Shown one piece after another: positions 26,870-36,762 of a DNA stretch of 64,000 nt. How positions within the stretch are numbered: the first letter of the stretch is position 1; each line of letters begins with the position of its first letter. Under the pieces are notes generated by a model. That model saw only the letters and a list, made by a program, of their open reading frames with translations. It did not search any database and had not been told where the DNA came from. The translations under genes were made by a program, and so were the position numbers. Source of the DNA: Aestuariicoccus sp032586235 (lineage in GTDB: Bacteria > Pseudomonadota > Alphaproteobacteria > Rhodobacterales > Rhodobacteraceae); contig NZ_JAWHTD010000016.1 of NCBI RefSeq assembly GCF_032586235.1, positions 13,774 to 77,773 of the forward strand, in the 5' to 3' direction.

Positions 26870-27559
26870 TCACCCCAGGGCGTAGCCCGCGCCGCGCACC
26901 GTGCGCACAGGGTCTTCGCCGCCGTGTTGCATGAGCGCCTTGCGCAGCCGCCCGATATGCACGTCCACCGTTCGCGTGTCGACATAGATGTCGCGGCCCC
27001 AGACCCGGTCGAGCAATTGCTCGCGCGACCAGACGCGCCCTGGCTTATCCATGAAGGTGCTGAGCAGCCGGAATTCCGTGGGCCCGAGCTTGAGTTCCTT
27101 GCCGCCGCGCGTCACGCGGTGGGTTTCGGCATCCAGCACGATATCGGCATATTCCAGACGCATACCCGCCGCCGCTGGACGGGTGCGGCGCAGCTGCGCG
27201 CGGACACGGGCCATCAGCTCGACCACGGAATAGGGTTTGACGACATAATCGTCGGCCCCGGTTTCCAGCCCGCGCACCCGGTCCACCTCTTCCGAGCGGG
27301 CCGACAGCATGATCACCGGCACGCCGCGCGTGGCGCTTCGGATCTTGAGCTGGCGGCAGACCTCGATGCCCGAGAGGTTGGGCAGCATCCAGTCGAGCAC
27401 GATGATATCGGGCTGTTCCTCCTCGACCATCACCAGCGCCTCTTCGCCGTTCACGGCGCGCGCGACGCGAAAGCCCTCGGCCTCGAGATTGTAGCTTAGA
27501 ACCTCGCGTTGCGACGGTTCGTCCTCGACCACCAGGACGGTCGGCTGATCGGCAGACAC
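26870..27559 (-). CDS. phoB: Phosphate regulon response regulator PhoB
   Basis: OmpR-family response regulator of 229 residues. The receiver domain (about 1-120) has the acidic pair VVEDEPSQRE, the phospho-acceptor Asp in IIVLDWMLPNLSG and Lys in VVKPYS. The winged-helix DNA-binding domain (about 130-229) has ELKLGPTEFRLLSTFMDKPG, WSREQLLDRVWG and VDVHIGRLRKAL. The start codon is GTG at 27559 with AAGGAG upstream. It is last in the phoR-pstSCAB-phoU-phoB block and activates genes with Pho boxes under phosphate limitation. Confidence 0.96.
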   Translation of the reverse strand: MSADQPTVLVVEDEPSQREVLSYNLEAEGFRVARAVNGEEALVMVEEEQPDIIVLDWMLPNLSGIEVCRQLKIRSATRGVPVIMLSARSEEVDRVRGLETGADDYVVKPYSVVELMARVRAQLRRTRPAAAGMRLEYADIVLDAETHRVTRGGKELKLGPTEFRLLSTFMDKPGRVWSREQLLDRVWGRDIYVDTRTVDVHIGRLRKALMQHGGEDPVRTVRGAGYALG

Positions 27560-27563
27560 GCGA

Positions 27564-28310
27564 TCACTCCTTGCCCTGGGCGGCGTCGGATTCGAGGCTC
27601 AGCTCGGGGTCCGTCGACGTCACATCGGCCTTGATGCGCGCCTCGTCGGGCTTGTGGCCCGTTGTCAGGAACACGACCTGTTCGGCGATCGAGGTCACGT
27701 GGTCGCCCATGCGTTCGATATTCTTGGCGATGAAATGCAGGTGCATGCAGGCGGTGATGTTGCGCGGATCCTCCAGCATGAAGGTCAGGAATTCGCGGAA
27801 GACGGTGTTGTACATCTGGTCGACGTCGCTGTCGCGGGCGATGACGTCGGCGGCCAGCGCCTCGTCGCGCTGGATGTAGCTGTCAAGCGCGTCCTTCAGC
27901 ATCAGCTCGACCTCGCGCGCCATCCGGCGCAGCGCGGTCGACGTGCCGCCGATGGGCTGAAGATGCACCAGAACGCCGGTGCGCTTGGCCATGTTCTTGG
28001 CCAGATCGCCGATCCGTTCCAGATTGGCCGACATGCGCATCACCGACAGCACGACCCGCAGATCGCCCGCCGTGGGGGCGCGCAGCGCGATGACGCGCGC
28101 GGCCTCTTCGTTGAGCTGCTCTTCGAGCGCGTCGATCAGCTTGTCGTTGGCGCGCACCAGCTCGGCCAGTTGTTCATCCCGGGTTTCAAGCGACTTGGCG
28201 CTGTCGCGGATGGCGGTTTCCACCAGCCCGCCCATCTTCATGATCCGCGCCTGAATGCCCTCGAGATCGCGGTCGAAGGCGCTTGCGATATGCTGCTTCA
28301 TCTCGTGCAT
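27564..28310 (-). CDS. phoU: Phosphate transport system regulator PhoU
   Basis: Peripheral all-helical protein of 248 residues made of two PhoU repeats. Visible are the N-terminal HIASAFDRDLEGIQARIMKM, LIDALEEQLNEEAARVIALR, the metal-binding acidic patch and VMRMSANLERIGDLAKNMAKR with its second-repeat counterpart FIAKNIERMGDHVTSIAEQV. It couples PstSCAB activity to PhoR, damping the Pho response when phosphate is plentiful. It follows pstB by 4 bases. Confidence 0.96.
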   Translation of the reverse strand: MHEMKQHIASAFDRDLEGIQARIMKMGGLVETAIRDSAKSLETRDEQLAELVRANDKLIDALEEQLNEEAARVIALRAPTAGDLRVVLSVMRMSANLERIGDLAKNMAKRTGVLVHLQPIGGTSTALRRMAREVELMLKDALDSYIQRDEALAADVIARDSDVDQMYNTVFREFLTFMLEDPRNITACMHLHFIAKNIERMGDHVTSIAEQVVFLTTGHKPDEARIKADVTSTDPELSLESDAAQGKE

Positions 28311-28314
28311 GGGA

Positions 28315-29112
28315 TTATCCGATCCGGCCGGTGATGTAGGATTCGGTGCGTGAATCCTCGGGGTTGGTGAAAATCTGCCCGGTCTCTCCGTATTCGACCA
28401 GATGGCCGAGATGGAAGAACGCGGTTTTCTGGCTGACGCGGGCGGCCTGCTGCATCGAGTGGGTGACGATCACCACCGAATAATCCTGCCGCAGCTCGTC
28501 GATCAGTTCCTCGACCTGCGCGGTGGCGATGGGGTCGAGCGCCGAGCACGGCTCGTCCATCAGAAGAACCTCGGGTTCGGTGGCAACGGCGCGCGCGATG
28601 CAAAGCCGCTGCTGCTGACCGCCCGAAAGCCCCGTGCCCGGCGCTTGCAGCCGGTCCTTGACCTCGTCCCAGATGGCGCCGCGGCGCAGGGCGCGCTCGA
28701 CGATCTCGTCCAGCTCGGCGCGGTTCGCGGCCATGCCGTGGATGCGCGGCCCGTAAGCCACGTTGTCATAGATCGACTTGGGGAACGGGTTGGGCTTTTG
28801 AAAGACCATGCCCACCTTGGCGCGCAGCTGCACCGGATCGACGCGCTTGTCGTAGATATCCTCGTCATCGAGCCGGATGTCGCCCTCGACCCGGCAGATG
28901 TCGATGGTGTCGTTCATCCGGTTGAGGCAGCGCAGAAAGGTCGACTTGCCGCAGCCCGACGGGCCGATGAAGGCCGTCACGGTCTTGTCCTGGATATCGA
29001 CGTTCACGTCCTTGATGGCGTGGGTGTCGCCGTACCAGACCTGGACGCCGCGCGCGGCAATTTTCACGTTCGTCACAATCTGGTCCTCTTTCGGTCTTTG
29101 CAGATCGTACAT
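28315..29112 (-). CDS. pstB: Phosphate ABC transporter ATP-binding protein PstB
   Basis: ATPase subunit of the high-affinity phosphate importer, 265 residues. Walker [21 protein letters not shown]-loop [20 protein letters not shown] (a PstB hallmark), ABC signature [14 protein letters not shown], Walker [17 protein letters not shown] and switch His in [17 protein letters not shown] 29112 with GAGAGAGG upstream is chosen over the longer open frame. The gap to pstA is 13 bases. Confidence 0.98.
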   Translation of the reverse strand: MYDLQRPKEDQIVTNVKIAARGVQVWYGDTHAIKDVNVDIQDKTVTAFIGPSGCGKSTFLRCLNRMNDTIDICRVEGDIRLDDEDIYDKRVDPVQLRAKVGMVFQKPNPFPKSIYDNVAYGPRIHGMAANRAELDEIVERALRRGAIWDEVKDRLQAPGTGLSGGQQQRLCIARAVATEPEVLLMDEPCSALDPIATAQVEELIDELRQDYSVVIVTHSMQQAARVSQKTAFFHLGHLVEYGETGQIFTNPEDSRTESYITGRIG

Positions 29113-29125
29113 GGTTCTACCTCTC

Positions 29126-30475
29126 TCACCAGCGGCGTTCAAACCGGCGGCGCAGCAGGATGGCAATCAGGTTCATCGTCAGCAGGAACACCAGCAGGAT
29201 GATGATCCCGCCCCAGGCGCGTTCGTAATAGGCAGGATCGGCCCGCTTGGCCCATTCGTAGATCTGCGCGGGCATGGCCGAATTGGGGTCGAGAAAGCCA
29301 CTGGCGAGCCCTTCGGGATAGTTGGTGGCGATATAGCCGACCATGCCGATCAGCAGCAGCGGCGCGGTTTCGCCCAGGGCCTGCGCCAGGCCGATGATCG
29401 TGCCGGTCAGGATGCCGGGCATGGCCAGCGGCAGGACGTGGTGGAACACCGCCTGCATCTTCGACGCGCCCACGCCCAGAGCCGCATCGCGGATCGACGG
29501 CGGCACCGCCTTGAGCGACGCGCGGGTCGAGATGATGATCGTCGGCAGCGTCATCAGCGTCAGCACCAGCCCGCCCACCAGCGGGGCCGATTGCGGCAGA
29601 TGCGCGAACTGGATGAAGACGGCAAGGCCAAGGATACCGAAGACGATCGACGGCACCGCAGCGAGGTTCGAGATATTCACCTCGATCAGGTCCGTCAGGC
29701 GGTTCTTGGGCGCGAATTCCTCGAGGTAGATCGAGGCCGCCACGCCGATGGGCAGCGACAGCACAAGCACCACCAGCATCATGAAGAACGAGCCCAGCAT
29801 CGACACCCCCAGCCCGGCCTGTTCGGGCCGCGATTCCGAGGCGTCGGCGCCGAGGATGAAATCCACGTTGAAGCGCTTTTCGACCAAACCCGCGGCGCGC
29901 AATTCGTCCACCAGATCAAGGTGTTCGGCGTCGATGTTCTTGTCGCGGGCGACGTCCTCGCGCACCACGCGGCCTTTCAGATAGCCGTCGACGCGGCTGG
30001 AGGCGAGGATGCGGAAGGCGACCGTGTCGCCGATGCGGTCAGGATTGGCGATCACGAAATCCCGCACCTGCGCCGGGGCAGAGGCCGACACCAGCGCCTT
30101 CATGTCCTTGGCCCTGGTCAGCGGCGTCTCGATCCCCAGGCTTTCGACGGATCTGAAGACGGCATTCTCGACCAGCGGCGCATAGCCGAAGGTCGACACC
30201 TTCTTGATGTCCTCGATGTCGCGCTGGCCGTTCTTGTCGAGCTTGGCCGGGTCCAGATAGACATCCGCGGTGATGAAGGTCTGCTGGAACGCGCCCATGC
30301 CATTCGAGAGGATCGACCCGAGCAGGATCACCAGCGCCAGCAGGCCGACGCCGATGGCGGTCCTGCCGTACCATTGAAAGCGTCTCTCGGCGGCGTTGCG
30401 TTTCGCCGTGCGGGCATCGACGGCGGTCAGGGATTTGCCGCGCGGGGTGTCCGAAGGGATGCTTGCGTCGGTCAT
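29126..30475 (-). CDS. pstA: Phosphate ABC transporter permease PstA
   Basis: Membrane subunit of PstSCAB, 449 residues. It is longer than the 296-residue E. coli protein because of an N-terminal helix ([17 protein letters not shown]) and a large periplasmic domain (about residues 60-220), usual in Alphaproteobacteria. The C-terminal permease core has six helices and the EAA-like loop [26 protein letters not shown] in two parts around residue 330-355. ATG 30475 overlaps the pstC stop by four bases. Confidence 0.96.
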   Translation of the reverse strand: MTDASIPSDTPRGKSLTAVDARTAKRNAAERRFQWYGRTAIGVGLLALVILLGSILSNGMGAFQQTFITADVYLDPAKLDKNGQRDIEDIKKVSTFGYAPLVENAVFRSVESLGIETPLTRAKDMKALVSASAPAQVRDFVIANPDRIGDTVAFRILASSRVDGYLKGRVVREDVARDKNIDAEHLDLVDELRAAGLVEKRFNVDFILGADASESRPEQAGLGVSMLGSFFMMLVVLVLSLPIGVAASIYLEEFAPKNRLTDLIEVNISNLAAVPSIVFGILGLAVFIQFAHLPQSAPLVGGLVLTLMTLPTIIISTRASLKAVPPSIRDAALGVGASKMQAVFHHVLPLAMPGILTGTIIGLAQALGETAPLLLIGMVGYIATNYPEGLASGFLDPNSAMPAQIYEWAKRADPAYYERAWGGIIILLVFLLTMNLIAILLRRRFERRW

Positions 30476-31935
30476 TCGTATTGCTCCCGGTAGCGGCGGA
30501 CGATCCATAGGGCGAAGACATTGAGCCCCAGCGTGATGACAAAAAGGGTCATGCCAAGCGCGAAGGCCACCAGCGCCTCGGGCGAGGCGAAATCGGCGTC
30601 GCCGGTCAGCTGGCTGACGATCTTGGCGGTGACGGTGGTCATGGCGTCGAACGGGTTGAGCGACAGCCGTGCGGCGGCCCCTGCCCCCAGCACCACGATC
30701 ATCGTCTCACCGATGGCGCGGCTGGCGGCAAGCAGGATCGCCCCGACAATGCCCGGCAGGGCGGCGGGCAGCACCACCTGGCGGATCGTCTCGGACTTCG
30801 TCGCGCCCAGCCCGTAGGAGCCATCGCGCATGGCCTGCGGCACCGCGTTGATGATGTCGTCCGAAAGCGAGCTGACGAAGGGGATCAGCATGACACCCAT
30901 GACCAGCCCGGCGGTCATCACTGCCGTCCCCGCCTGCATCCAGCCCAGCCCGTCATCGCCGAAAACCCGCATCAGCAGCGGCCCCACCGTCAGCAGCGCG
31001 AAAAGGCCGTAGACGATGGTCGGGATGCCGGCCAGCACCTCGAGCAGCGGCTTGACGATCGCGCGGGTCCGGGCTCCGGCGTATTCCGACAGATACACCG
31101 CCGAGAAGAGCCCCACCGGGACCGCCACCAGAAGGGCGATCACCGAGATGTAAAGCGTGCCCCACAAGAGCGGCCAGATCCCAAGCTCGGACCCGCCGCC
31201 GAAGGATGGCGACCAGGTGAGTGAACCGAAGAAGTCCGAGGCCGGGTAGATGCGGAAGAACTCGATCGTGTTGAAGATAAGCGACAGCACGATGCCCAGC
31301 GTCGTGGCGATGGCCAGCATCGCCGCGGCGATCAGCAGCGCGCGGATGCCCTCCTCGACGACGTTGCGGGCGCGGTACTCGGGCGTGGAATTCGACAGGC
31401 CCAGGGCCAGACCGCCCAAGGCGGCCAGCAGTACCACCGCCGTCATCGCGAAACCGCCGATGCGGTTCAGGCTGCGGTACTCCTGCGCGGCGCGCAAGAT
31501 TTGGGCCGTCACATCGCTGCCGAGAGCGACCCCGGCCTCTGCCAGGCGGGCGCGCACATCGGTGAATTCCACACGCAGGGTCGCGGCCTCTTCGGACGTC
31601 ATGATGCCCTGCGCCACGACCGCATCCAGCCCGTCGGCCACCCGGCGCACGTCGGACATCACCAGCCCGATGGTGGTGTCCTCGGACACCGCCGTGGCGG
31701 GCAGATCGGCGGTCACCAGCTGGTTCACCGCCAGCGGCTGCACCAGCAGCCAGCCCGCCAGCACGCCGAACGCCGGCACCAGCACCTTCAGCGCCACGTT
31801 CCAGCCGTAGTAGGCGGGCAGCGAATGCAGGCGGCGGCGATTGCCGCCCGCCTTGCCAAGCGCACGCCCCCGTCCGAAAACGAAGCCCGCCGCGGCGACC
31901 GCAAGCACGATCAGGATCAGCCAGAACACCGGCAT
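30472..31935 (-). CDS. pstC: Phosphate ABC transporter permease PstC
   Basis: Partner permease of PstA, 487 residues. Like PstA it carries an extended N-terminal region: two helices flanking a periplasmic domain with AVVAQGIMTSEEAATLRVEF, then a transport core with IYPASDFFGSLTWSPSF, LLEVLAGIPTIVYGLFAL and the cytoplasmic loop MRDGSYGLGATKSETIRQVV. A TTG at 31947 is in frame, but ATG 31935 with GGGGG upstream is the better start. It follows pstS after about 80 bases and overlaps pstA by four. Confidence 0.96.
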   Translation of the reverse strand: MPVFWLILIVLAVAAAGFVFGRGRALGKAGGNRRRLHSLPAYYGWNVALKVLVPAFGVLAGWLLVQPLAVNQLVTADLPATAVSEDTTIGLVMSDVRRVADGLDAVVAQGIMTSEEAATLRVEFTDVRARLAEAGVALGSDVTAQILRAAQEYRSLNRIGGFAMTAVVLLAALGGLALGLSNSTPEYRARNVVEEGIRALLIAAAMLAIATTLGIVLSLIFNTIEFFRIYPASDFFGSLTWSPSFGGGSELGIWPLLWGTLYISVIALLVAVPVGLFSAVYLSEYAGARTRAIVKPLLEVLAGIPTIVYGLFALLTVGPLLMRVFGDDGLGWMQAGTAVMTAGLVMGVMLIPFVSSLSDDIINAVPQAMRDGSYGLGATKSETIRQVVLPAALPGIVGAILLAASRAIGETMIVVLGAGAAARLSLNPFDAMTTVTAKIVSQLTGDADFASPEALVAFALGMTLFVITLGLNVFALWIVRRYREQYE

Positions 31936-32017
31936 CGAAGCCCCCAAGCTTGTCTAAATGACCTAAAAGGAAACGGGGCGGCGCAATATGCCGCCCCGGT
32001 ACCGACGGTGATCCGTC

Positions 32018-33058
32018 TTACATGTTCGAGCCCATCACCTGCTCGTCCGCGACCATGGCCTGCGTGTCGCCCAGTTCGGGATCGGACACAAGGCCGTATT
32101 CCGCCAGCGGGCCGTCGGGGCCGGCGATCTCGTCGGCGACGAAGAACTCGGCAAATTCCTTGAGGCCGGGGATCACGCCGATATGCGCCTTCTTGATGTA
32201 GAAGAACAGCGGACGCGACACCGGGTATTCACCGGTCGAGATGGTCTCGGTCGAGGGCGCGATGCCGCTCATGGTGGCGACCTTCAGCTTGTCGGTGTTG
32301 TTCTCGTAGAACGCCAGGCCAAAGACGCCGACACCGTTCTGGTTGCTGTCGATGCGCGCCAGGGTTTCGGTGTAGTCGCCGTCGATGTCGACCGACTTGC
32401 CGTCGGTGCGGACCGCGATGCAGGCGTCCTCGGCGTCGTCCTCGGACATGCCAGCGGTGATCATGGCGTCATGCGCGCCGGTGACTTCACAGCCCGTGGC
32501 CAGGACCTTTTCCTCGAACACTTCGCGGGTGCCGTGCTTGGTGCCCGGGATGAAGGCGGCGATTTCGACGTCCGGCAGATCGGCGTTGAATTCGGCCCAG
32601 GTGTTGTAGGGGTTGTCGACCAGCGCGCCGTCGACGACGACCTTGGGCGCCAGGGCGTTGTACCAGTCGGCAGGCTCGAACGCGGTGAAGGCCGGGCCGT
32701 CGATCTGGCTGGCGAAGACGATGCCGTCATAGCCGATGCGAACCTCGATGATGTCGGTCACGCCGTTGTCGGCGCAGGCCTTGACCTCTTTCTCGCGGAT
32801 GGCGCGCGAGGCGTTGGCGATGTCGATGGTGTTCTCGCCCACGCCTTCGCAGAACCGCTTGAGCCCGGCTGAGGAGCCGCCCGATTCAACGACCGGCGTC
32901 GGGAAGTCGAAGTTTTCGCCAAAGGCTTCGGCGACGATCGAGGCATAGGGCAGCACGGTCGACGAACCGGCGACCTGAACGTTGTCACGGGCGGCGGCGG
33001 CGGTTGCGGAAACGGCAGCGATCGCCAGAGCGGAAGTGGCGAGTTTTACAGAGGTCAT
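32018..33058 (-). CDS. pstS: Phosphate-binding periplasmic protein PstS
   Basis: Substrate-binding protein of the phosphate importer, 346 residues. The signal peptide is MTSVKLATSALAIAAVSATA with cleavage around AAA-RDN. The mature protein begins VQVAGSSTVLPYASIVAEAF and has the phosphate-binding loop VESGGSSAGLKRFC, IANASRAIRE and IGYDGIVFAS. ATG 33058 has AGGAGC upstream; upstream in-frame residues precede a normal signal peptide and are rejected. A tandem Pho box lies 80-110 bases upstream, predicting strong induction by PhoB. Confidence 0.96.
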   Translation of the reverse strand: MTSVKLATSALAIAAVSATAAAARDNVQVAGSSTVLPYASIVAEAFGENFDFPTPVVESGGSSAGLKRFCEGVGENTIDIANASRAIREKEVKACADNGVTDIIEVRIGYDGIVFASQIDGPAFTAFEPADWYNALAPKVVVDGALVDNPYNTWAEFNADLPDVEIAAFIPGTKHGTREVFEEKVLATGCEVTGAHDAMITAGMSEDDAEDACIAVRTDGKSVDIDGDYTETLARIDSNQNGVGVFGLAFYENNTDKLKVATMSGIAPSTETISTGEYPVSRPLFFYIKKAHIGVIPGLKEFAEFFVADEIAGPDGPLAEYGLVSDPELGDTQAMVADEQVMGSNM

Positions 33059-33138
33059 GGAATGCTCCTGATAGGTCTGTTCCTGATCATCCCCACGATG
33101 ATCTCGACGCCGTGCTAAGGGCTGTCGGCTATGGTTTT

Positions 33139-33167
33139 GTGACACTTGTGTAACGGTTTCATGACAG
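33139..33167 (-). promoter_or_regulatory. Tandem Pho box upstream of pstS
   Basis: The minus strand reads three 7-base units at 11-base spacing: CTGTCAT, CCGTTAC, GTGTCAC, each followed by four A-rich bases. The first is a perfect PhoB half-site and the others are close. It is on the coding strand of pstS, the expected place for PhoB activation. Confidence 0.75.
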
Positions 33168-33347
33168 CGCCCGTGGCCCTGCGAGGACTTGCTTTGATGT
33201 CGGTTAAGTCACCGAAATTATGAGGGAAAATCTCTGTGCCATTCAGGCGGATTTTTTCCCGCGTCCGCCGCGCGGCATACCGAGAGCGCTGGAAATGACG
33301 CCGAATCCCGGGAACCACTCGGACCGAGTCGCGATTCCCCCGCCGCG

Positions 33348-34391
33348 TCAGGCGATCTCGGCGGGCAGCAGGACAGTGAAGGTGGTGCCCCGGCCCGGCG
33401 CGCTCTCGATCCGCAGCCGCCCGCGGTGGCGGTTGACGATATGCTTGACGATGGCCAGCCCCAGCCCCGTGCCCCCCATCTCGCGCGAGCGGTGGGAATC
33501 GACGCGGTAGAACCGTTCGGTCAGGCGCGGGATGTGGTGCTGCGCGATCCCCGGACCGGTGTCGCGCACCGACAGCGACACGCCGTTCTGGCGCAGCCGG
33601 GGCCGGTACTCGGGGCCCCCGAGCGTGACGGTCACCCGCGCCCCCTGCCCCGAATACTTGATCGCGTTTTCGAGAAGGTTGGTGATCACCTGCCGCAGTT
33701 GGTCGCTGTCGCCGGGGATCGCCGGGAAACCCTCCGTCGCGCCCTCGATCAGCAATGTCACCCCGGCGTCCTGCGCCAGCGGCGTCAGGCGGCCGATCTC
33801 TTCGGCCGCCAGCGCGGGCAGGTCCACGCGACCGGTCGGGCGCAACCGCTCGTCGGCCTCGACACGGCTGAGCGACAACAGATCGCCCACAAGCCGGTTC
33901 ATCCGCCCCGCCTCGTTCTGCATGATCCCCAGAAACCGGTCGCGGGCCGCCGCGTCGTCGCGGGCCGGGCCGCGCAGGGTTTCGATGAAACCCATGAGCG
34001 CGGTCAATGGCGTCCGCAGCTCGTGGCTCACGTTGGCCACGAAGTCGCGCCGCATCTGCCCGGCCTGTTCCAGGTGGGTGATGTCCTCGAAGGTGACCAG
34101 AACGCCCGGCCCGCTGTCCAGTTCGACCCTGCGGCAGGAGACGCGAAAGGTGGTGTCCTGACGGCCGTCGTTGGTCAGAAAGCTGGTCAGGCGCGGTTTC
34201 CCGTCGCGGAGCGTGGCCTCGATACTGTCCAGAAGCGTGGGCTGGCGCAGGGCGGTAATGAAATGCCGCTGCACGATGCCACGCCCCAAGAGGCGTTCGG
34301 CATCGGTATTGGCGGCGGCGATCCGTTCATCCGCCCGGATCAGCACCGCCGGCATGGGGATGGCGGCGACGAAACTGTCGATCAGGCTCAT
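33348..34391 (-). CDS. phoR: Phosphate regulon sensor histidine kinase PhoR
   Basis: Sensor kinase of 347 residues. There is no transmembrane helix: an N-terminal PAS domain (about 1-105; AVLIRADERIAAANTDAERL) leads to the HisKA motif VANVSHELRTPLTALMGF with phospho-acceptor His123, then HATPase motifs LLENAIKYS, DTGPGIAQHHI and GGTGLGLAIVKHIV. It phosphorylates PhoB. The lack of membrane segments is usual for many alphaproteobacterial PhoR proteins and fits control through PhoU/PstSCAB. ATG 34391 overlaps the stop of the upstream trans-sulfuration gene by four bases, so the two are translated together. Confidence 0.95.
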   Translation of the reverse strand: MSLIDSFVAAIPMPAVLIRADERIAAANTDAERLLGRGIVQRHFITALRQPTLLDSIEATLRDGKPRLTSFLTNDGRQDTTFRVSCRRVELDSGPGVLVTFEDITHLEQAGQMRRDFVANVSHELRTPLTALMGFIETLRGPARDDAAARDRFLGIMQNEAGRMNRLVGDLLSLSRVEADERLRPTGRVDLPALAAEEIGRLTPLAQDAGVTLLIEGATEGFPAIPGDSDQLRQVITNLLENAIKYSGQGARVTVTLGGPEYRPRLRQNGVSLSVRDTGPGIAQHHIPRLTERFYRVDSHRSREMGGTGLGLAIVKHIVNRHRGRLRIESAPGRGTTFTVLLPAEIA

Positions 34392-35575
34392 CCGCCGGGC
34401 ACGGCATTGGCCGCGTTCAGCCCGTCGCGGAAGGTGGCCTGCAACGCCTCGGGCGGCTCCAGCCCGACCGAGACGCGGAAGAACCCCTCGGACACGCCGA
34501 TGGCCGCGCGCCCCTCGGGCGTCAATGCGCGGTGCGAGGAACTGGCGGGATGCGACAGGGTCGTGCCCACGTCGCCCAGCGTCGGCGCAAAAGCCACGCC
34601 CGTCGCCGCCCCGGCAAAGGCATTGGCGGCAGCGCGCCCGCCTTTCAGCTCGAAGCTGACCATGTTGCAGCCATGCCCGCGCAGCACCGATTGCGCCCGC
34701 GCCGCATCGGGATGGTCGGGCCGCGTGGGATAGAGCACACGGGCCACGCCGGGCTGATCCGCCAGCCAGCTGGCCAGCGCCTTGGCGTTGGTCTCGGCCT
34801 TTTCGAAGCGCAGATCGAAGGTCATCATCCCACGCTCGCCCAACCAGCAATCGAAGGGGCTGGGGGTGAGGCCCGTGGTCACCGCAAAGACCCGCATCTG
34901 CTGGGCGATCTGCGCATCGCTTGCAGCGACCCAGCCCAGCGTCACGTCGGAATGCCCGGCCATAAGCTTGGTCACCGAATGGATGACGATATCCGCCCCC
35001 CGCTCGAACGGCTTGATCGCGGCGGGGGTGGTAAAGGTGTTGTCCACCGCCAGCAGAACGCCGCGCGCCTTGCAGAGCGCCGCGATCCCGTCCAGATCGG
35101 CGATCCGCAGCGTCGGGTTCGAAACGACCTCGATCAGCACCATCCGCGTCTCGGGCCGCAGGGCCGCGGCAAAGGCCTCGGCGTCGGTCGGATCGGCGAG
35201 GCTGGTGGCGATCCCCAGGCGCGGCAGATCCTCGGTCATCATGCGCAGCGACCGGCCATAAAGCTGGTTGCCGCCCAGCACATGATCGCCCGCCTTGCAC
35301 ACACCCAGCAGCGCCGCCGTGACCGCCGCCATGCCCGAGGCGGTGACGATCCCGCCCTCGCAGCCTTCCAGCGCGTCGATCCTTTGGGCCAGCACGTCGG
35401 CATTGGGGTGACCCTCGCGAGCATAGGTGTAGCCCTGCGCGCGGCCCTCGTATTGCGCATCCAGCGCATCCGGCGTGTCGGAGGCATAGACCACCGAGGG
35501 CATCAGCGGTGTCACCACCGGGGTCGAGGCGCTGGGCGGCAGGCCGCCGGGGCGCTGGATGGTTTTCTTCATCAT
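34388..35575 (-). CDS. Cys/Met-metabolism PLP-dependent (trans-sulfuration) enzyme
   Basis: PLP enzyme of 395 residues in the cystathionine gamma-synthase/lyase fold. Motifs: YTYAREGHPNADVLAQRIDALEG in two parts, ASGMAAVTAALLGVCKAGDH, VDNTFTTPAAIKPFERGADI, the Schiff-base lysine in HSVTKLMAGHSDVTLG and SVGLEPPEAL at the C-terminus. Whether it makes or cleaves cystathionine, or acts as methionine gamma-lyase or O-acylhomoserine sulfhydrylase, is not decidable here. Its stop overlaps the phoR start, an odd partnership between sulfur metabolism and the phosphate sensor. Confidence 0.9.
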   Translation of the reverse strand: MMKKTIQRPGGLPPSASTPVVTPLMPSVVYASDTPDALDAQYEGRAQGYTYAREGHPNADVLAQRIDALEGCEGGIVTASGMAAVTAALLGVCKAGDHVLGGNQLYGRSLRMMTEDLPRLGIATSLADPTDAEAFAAALRPETRMVLIEVVSNPTLRIADLDGIAALCKARGVLLAVDNTFTTPAAIKPFERGADIVIHSVTKLMAGHSDVTLGWVAASDAQIAQQMRVFAVTTGLTPSPFDCWLGERGMMTFDLRFEKAETNAKALASWLADQPGVARVLYPTRPDHPDAARAQSVLRGHGCNMVSFELKGGRAAANAFAGAATGVAFAPTLGDVGTTLSHPASSSHRALTPEGRAAIGVSEGFFRVSVGLEPPEALQATFRDGLNAANAVPGG

Positions 35576-35599
35576 GTCCTTGTTCCCTGCTCTCGCGTG

Positions 35600-36121
35600 C
35601 TATAGCGCCCGCAGACCCTTGGCGAAGCGCGCGGCGTTTTCCTGGTAATGCAGCGCCGACAGCTCCAGCCCCCGGATCGCCTTGGCGTCGAGCATGCGGA
35701 CAACCTTGCCCGGTACCCCCATCACCAGAGCGCCGTCGGGGATCTCTTTCCCTTCGGTGATCAGCGCGCCTGCGCCGATCAGGCAGTTGTTCCCGATCCT
35801 GGCGCCGTTCAGCACCGTCGCGCCCATGCCGATCAGTGAATTGTCGCCGATGGTGCAGCCGTGCAGCATGACCTTATGGCCAATGGTGCAGCCCCGCCCG
35901 ATCACCAGCGGAAAGCCCGCGTCGGTGTGGCAGACCACGTTTTCCTGCACATTGCTGCCCGCGCCCACGCGGATCTCTTCGTTATCGCCCCGCAGGGTGC
36001 AGCCGAACCAGACCGAGCCTTTGGCCTCGACCACCACATTGCCGATCATGTTCGCGTCGGGCGCGATCCAGGCGTCCTCGGCGATCTTGGGGGCCACGTC
36101 GTCCAGGGCATAAAGCGTCAT
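35600..36121 (-). CDS. Gamma carbonic anhydrase-like hexapeptide-repeat protein
   Basis: Left-handed beta-helix protein of 173 residues with repeated hexapeptides ([60 protein letters not shown]). The metal-ligand histidines are in [13 protein letters not shown] and [14 protein letters not shown], as in the YrdA/PaaY/CaiE branch. Carbonic anhydrase activity has been shown for some relatives only. It overlaps the gmk stop by four bases. Confidence 0.9.
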   Translation of the reverse strand: MTLYALDDVAPKIAEDAWIAPDANMIGNVVVEAKGSVWFGCTLRGDNEEIRVGAGSNVQENVVCHTDAGFPLVIGRGCTIGHKVMLHGCTIGDNSLIGMGATVLNGARIGNNCLIGAGALITEGKEIPDGALVMGVPGKVVRMLDAKAIRGLELSALHYQENAARFAKGLRAL

Positions 36122-36759
36122 GTCAGATCCTCGAATTCGTTCTGCAGTTTGCGCACATGGTCGACCAGCGCGGGCTGCTGCGATCTGCGCAGGCGCGTGG
36201 CGGTGACGATGGTGCGCAGATCGTCGAAGGTGCGTTCCAGATCGTCATTGACCAGCACGTAATCGTAGCTGCCCCAGTGGCTGATCTCGTCCCAGCTTTT
36301 CTGCATCCGCTTGGCGATCACCTCGGGCGCGTCCTGGCCCCGGCTGACGAGCCGGCGGCGCAGCTCGATGATCGAGGGCGGCAGGATGAAGACCGACAGC
36401 GTGTGCGGCCCCAGCGCCGAGTTGACGATCTGCTGCGCGCCCTGCCAGTCGATGTCGAAGACCACGTCGCAGCCCGCGCCGATGGCCTCTTCGACCGGGC
36501 CGCGGGGCGAGCCGTAGAAATGGCCGAAGACATGGGCGTGTTCCAGCATCCCGTCCCTGGCCACCTCCTGTTTGAAGCGGTCCTCGGGCATGAAATGATA
36601 ATCCTGCCCGTCCACCTCGCCGGGGCGCGGCGCGCGGGTGGTGGCCGAGACCGAAAATTTCAGCGTAGGGTCCCACTCCAGCAGCCGCTTCGACAGGGTC
36701 GATTTGCCCGCGCCCGAGGGCGAGGACAGGATGATCAGAAGGCCGCGCCGGGCTGTCAT
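36118..36759 (-). CDS. gmk: Guanylate kinase
   Basis: Converts GMP to GDP with ATP, an essential nucleotide step and part of (p)ppGpp metabolism. The 213 residues show the P-loop [20 protein letters not shown], the GMP-binding [21 protein letters not shown] split across about residues 37-57, [10 protein letters not shown] and [11 protein letters not shown]. It begins directly downstream of the yicC stop (3 bases), matching the common yicC-gmk order in proteobacteria. Confidence 0.98.
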   Translation of the reverse strand: MTARRGLLIILSSPSGAGKSTLSKRLLEWDPTLKFSVSATTRAPRPGEVDGQDYHFMPEDRFKQEVARDGMLEHAHVFGHFYGSPRGPVEEAIGAGCDVVFDIDWQGAQQIVNSALGPHTLSVFILPPSIIELRRRLVSRGQDAPEVIAKRMQKSWDEISHWGSYDYVLVNDDLERTFDDLRTIVTATRLRRSQQPALVDHVRKLQNEFEDLT

Positions 36760-36762
36760 CGT

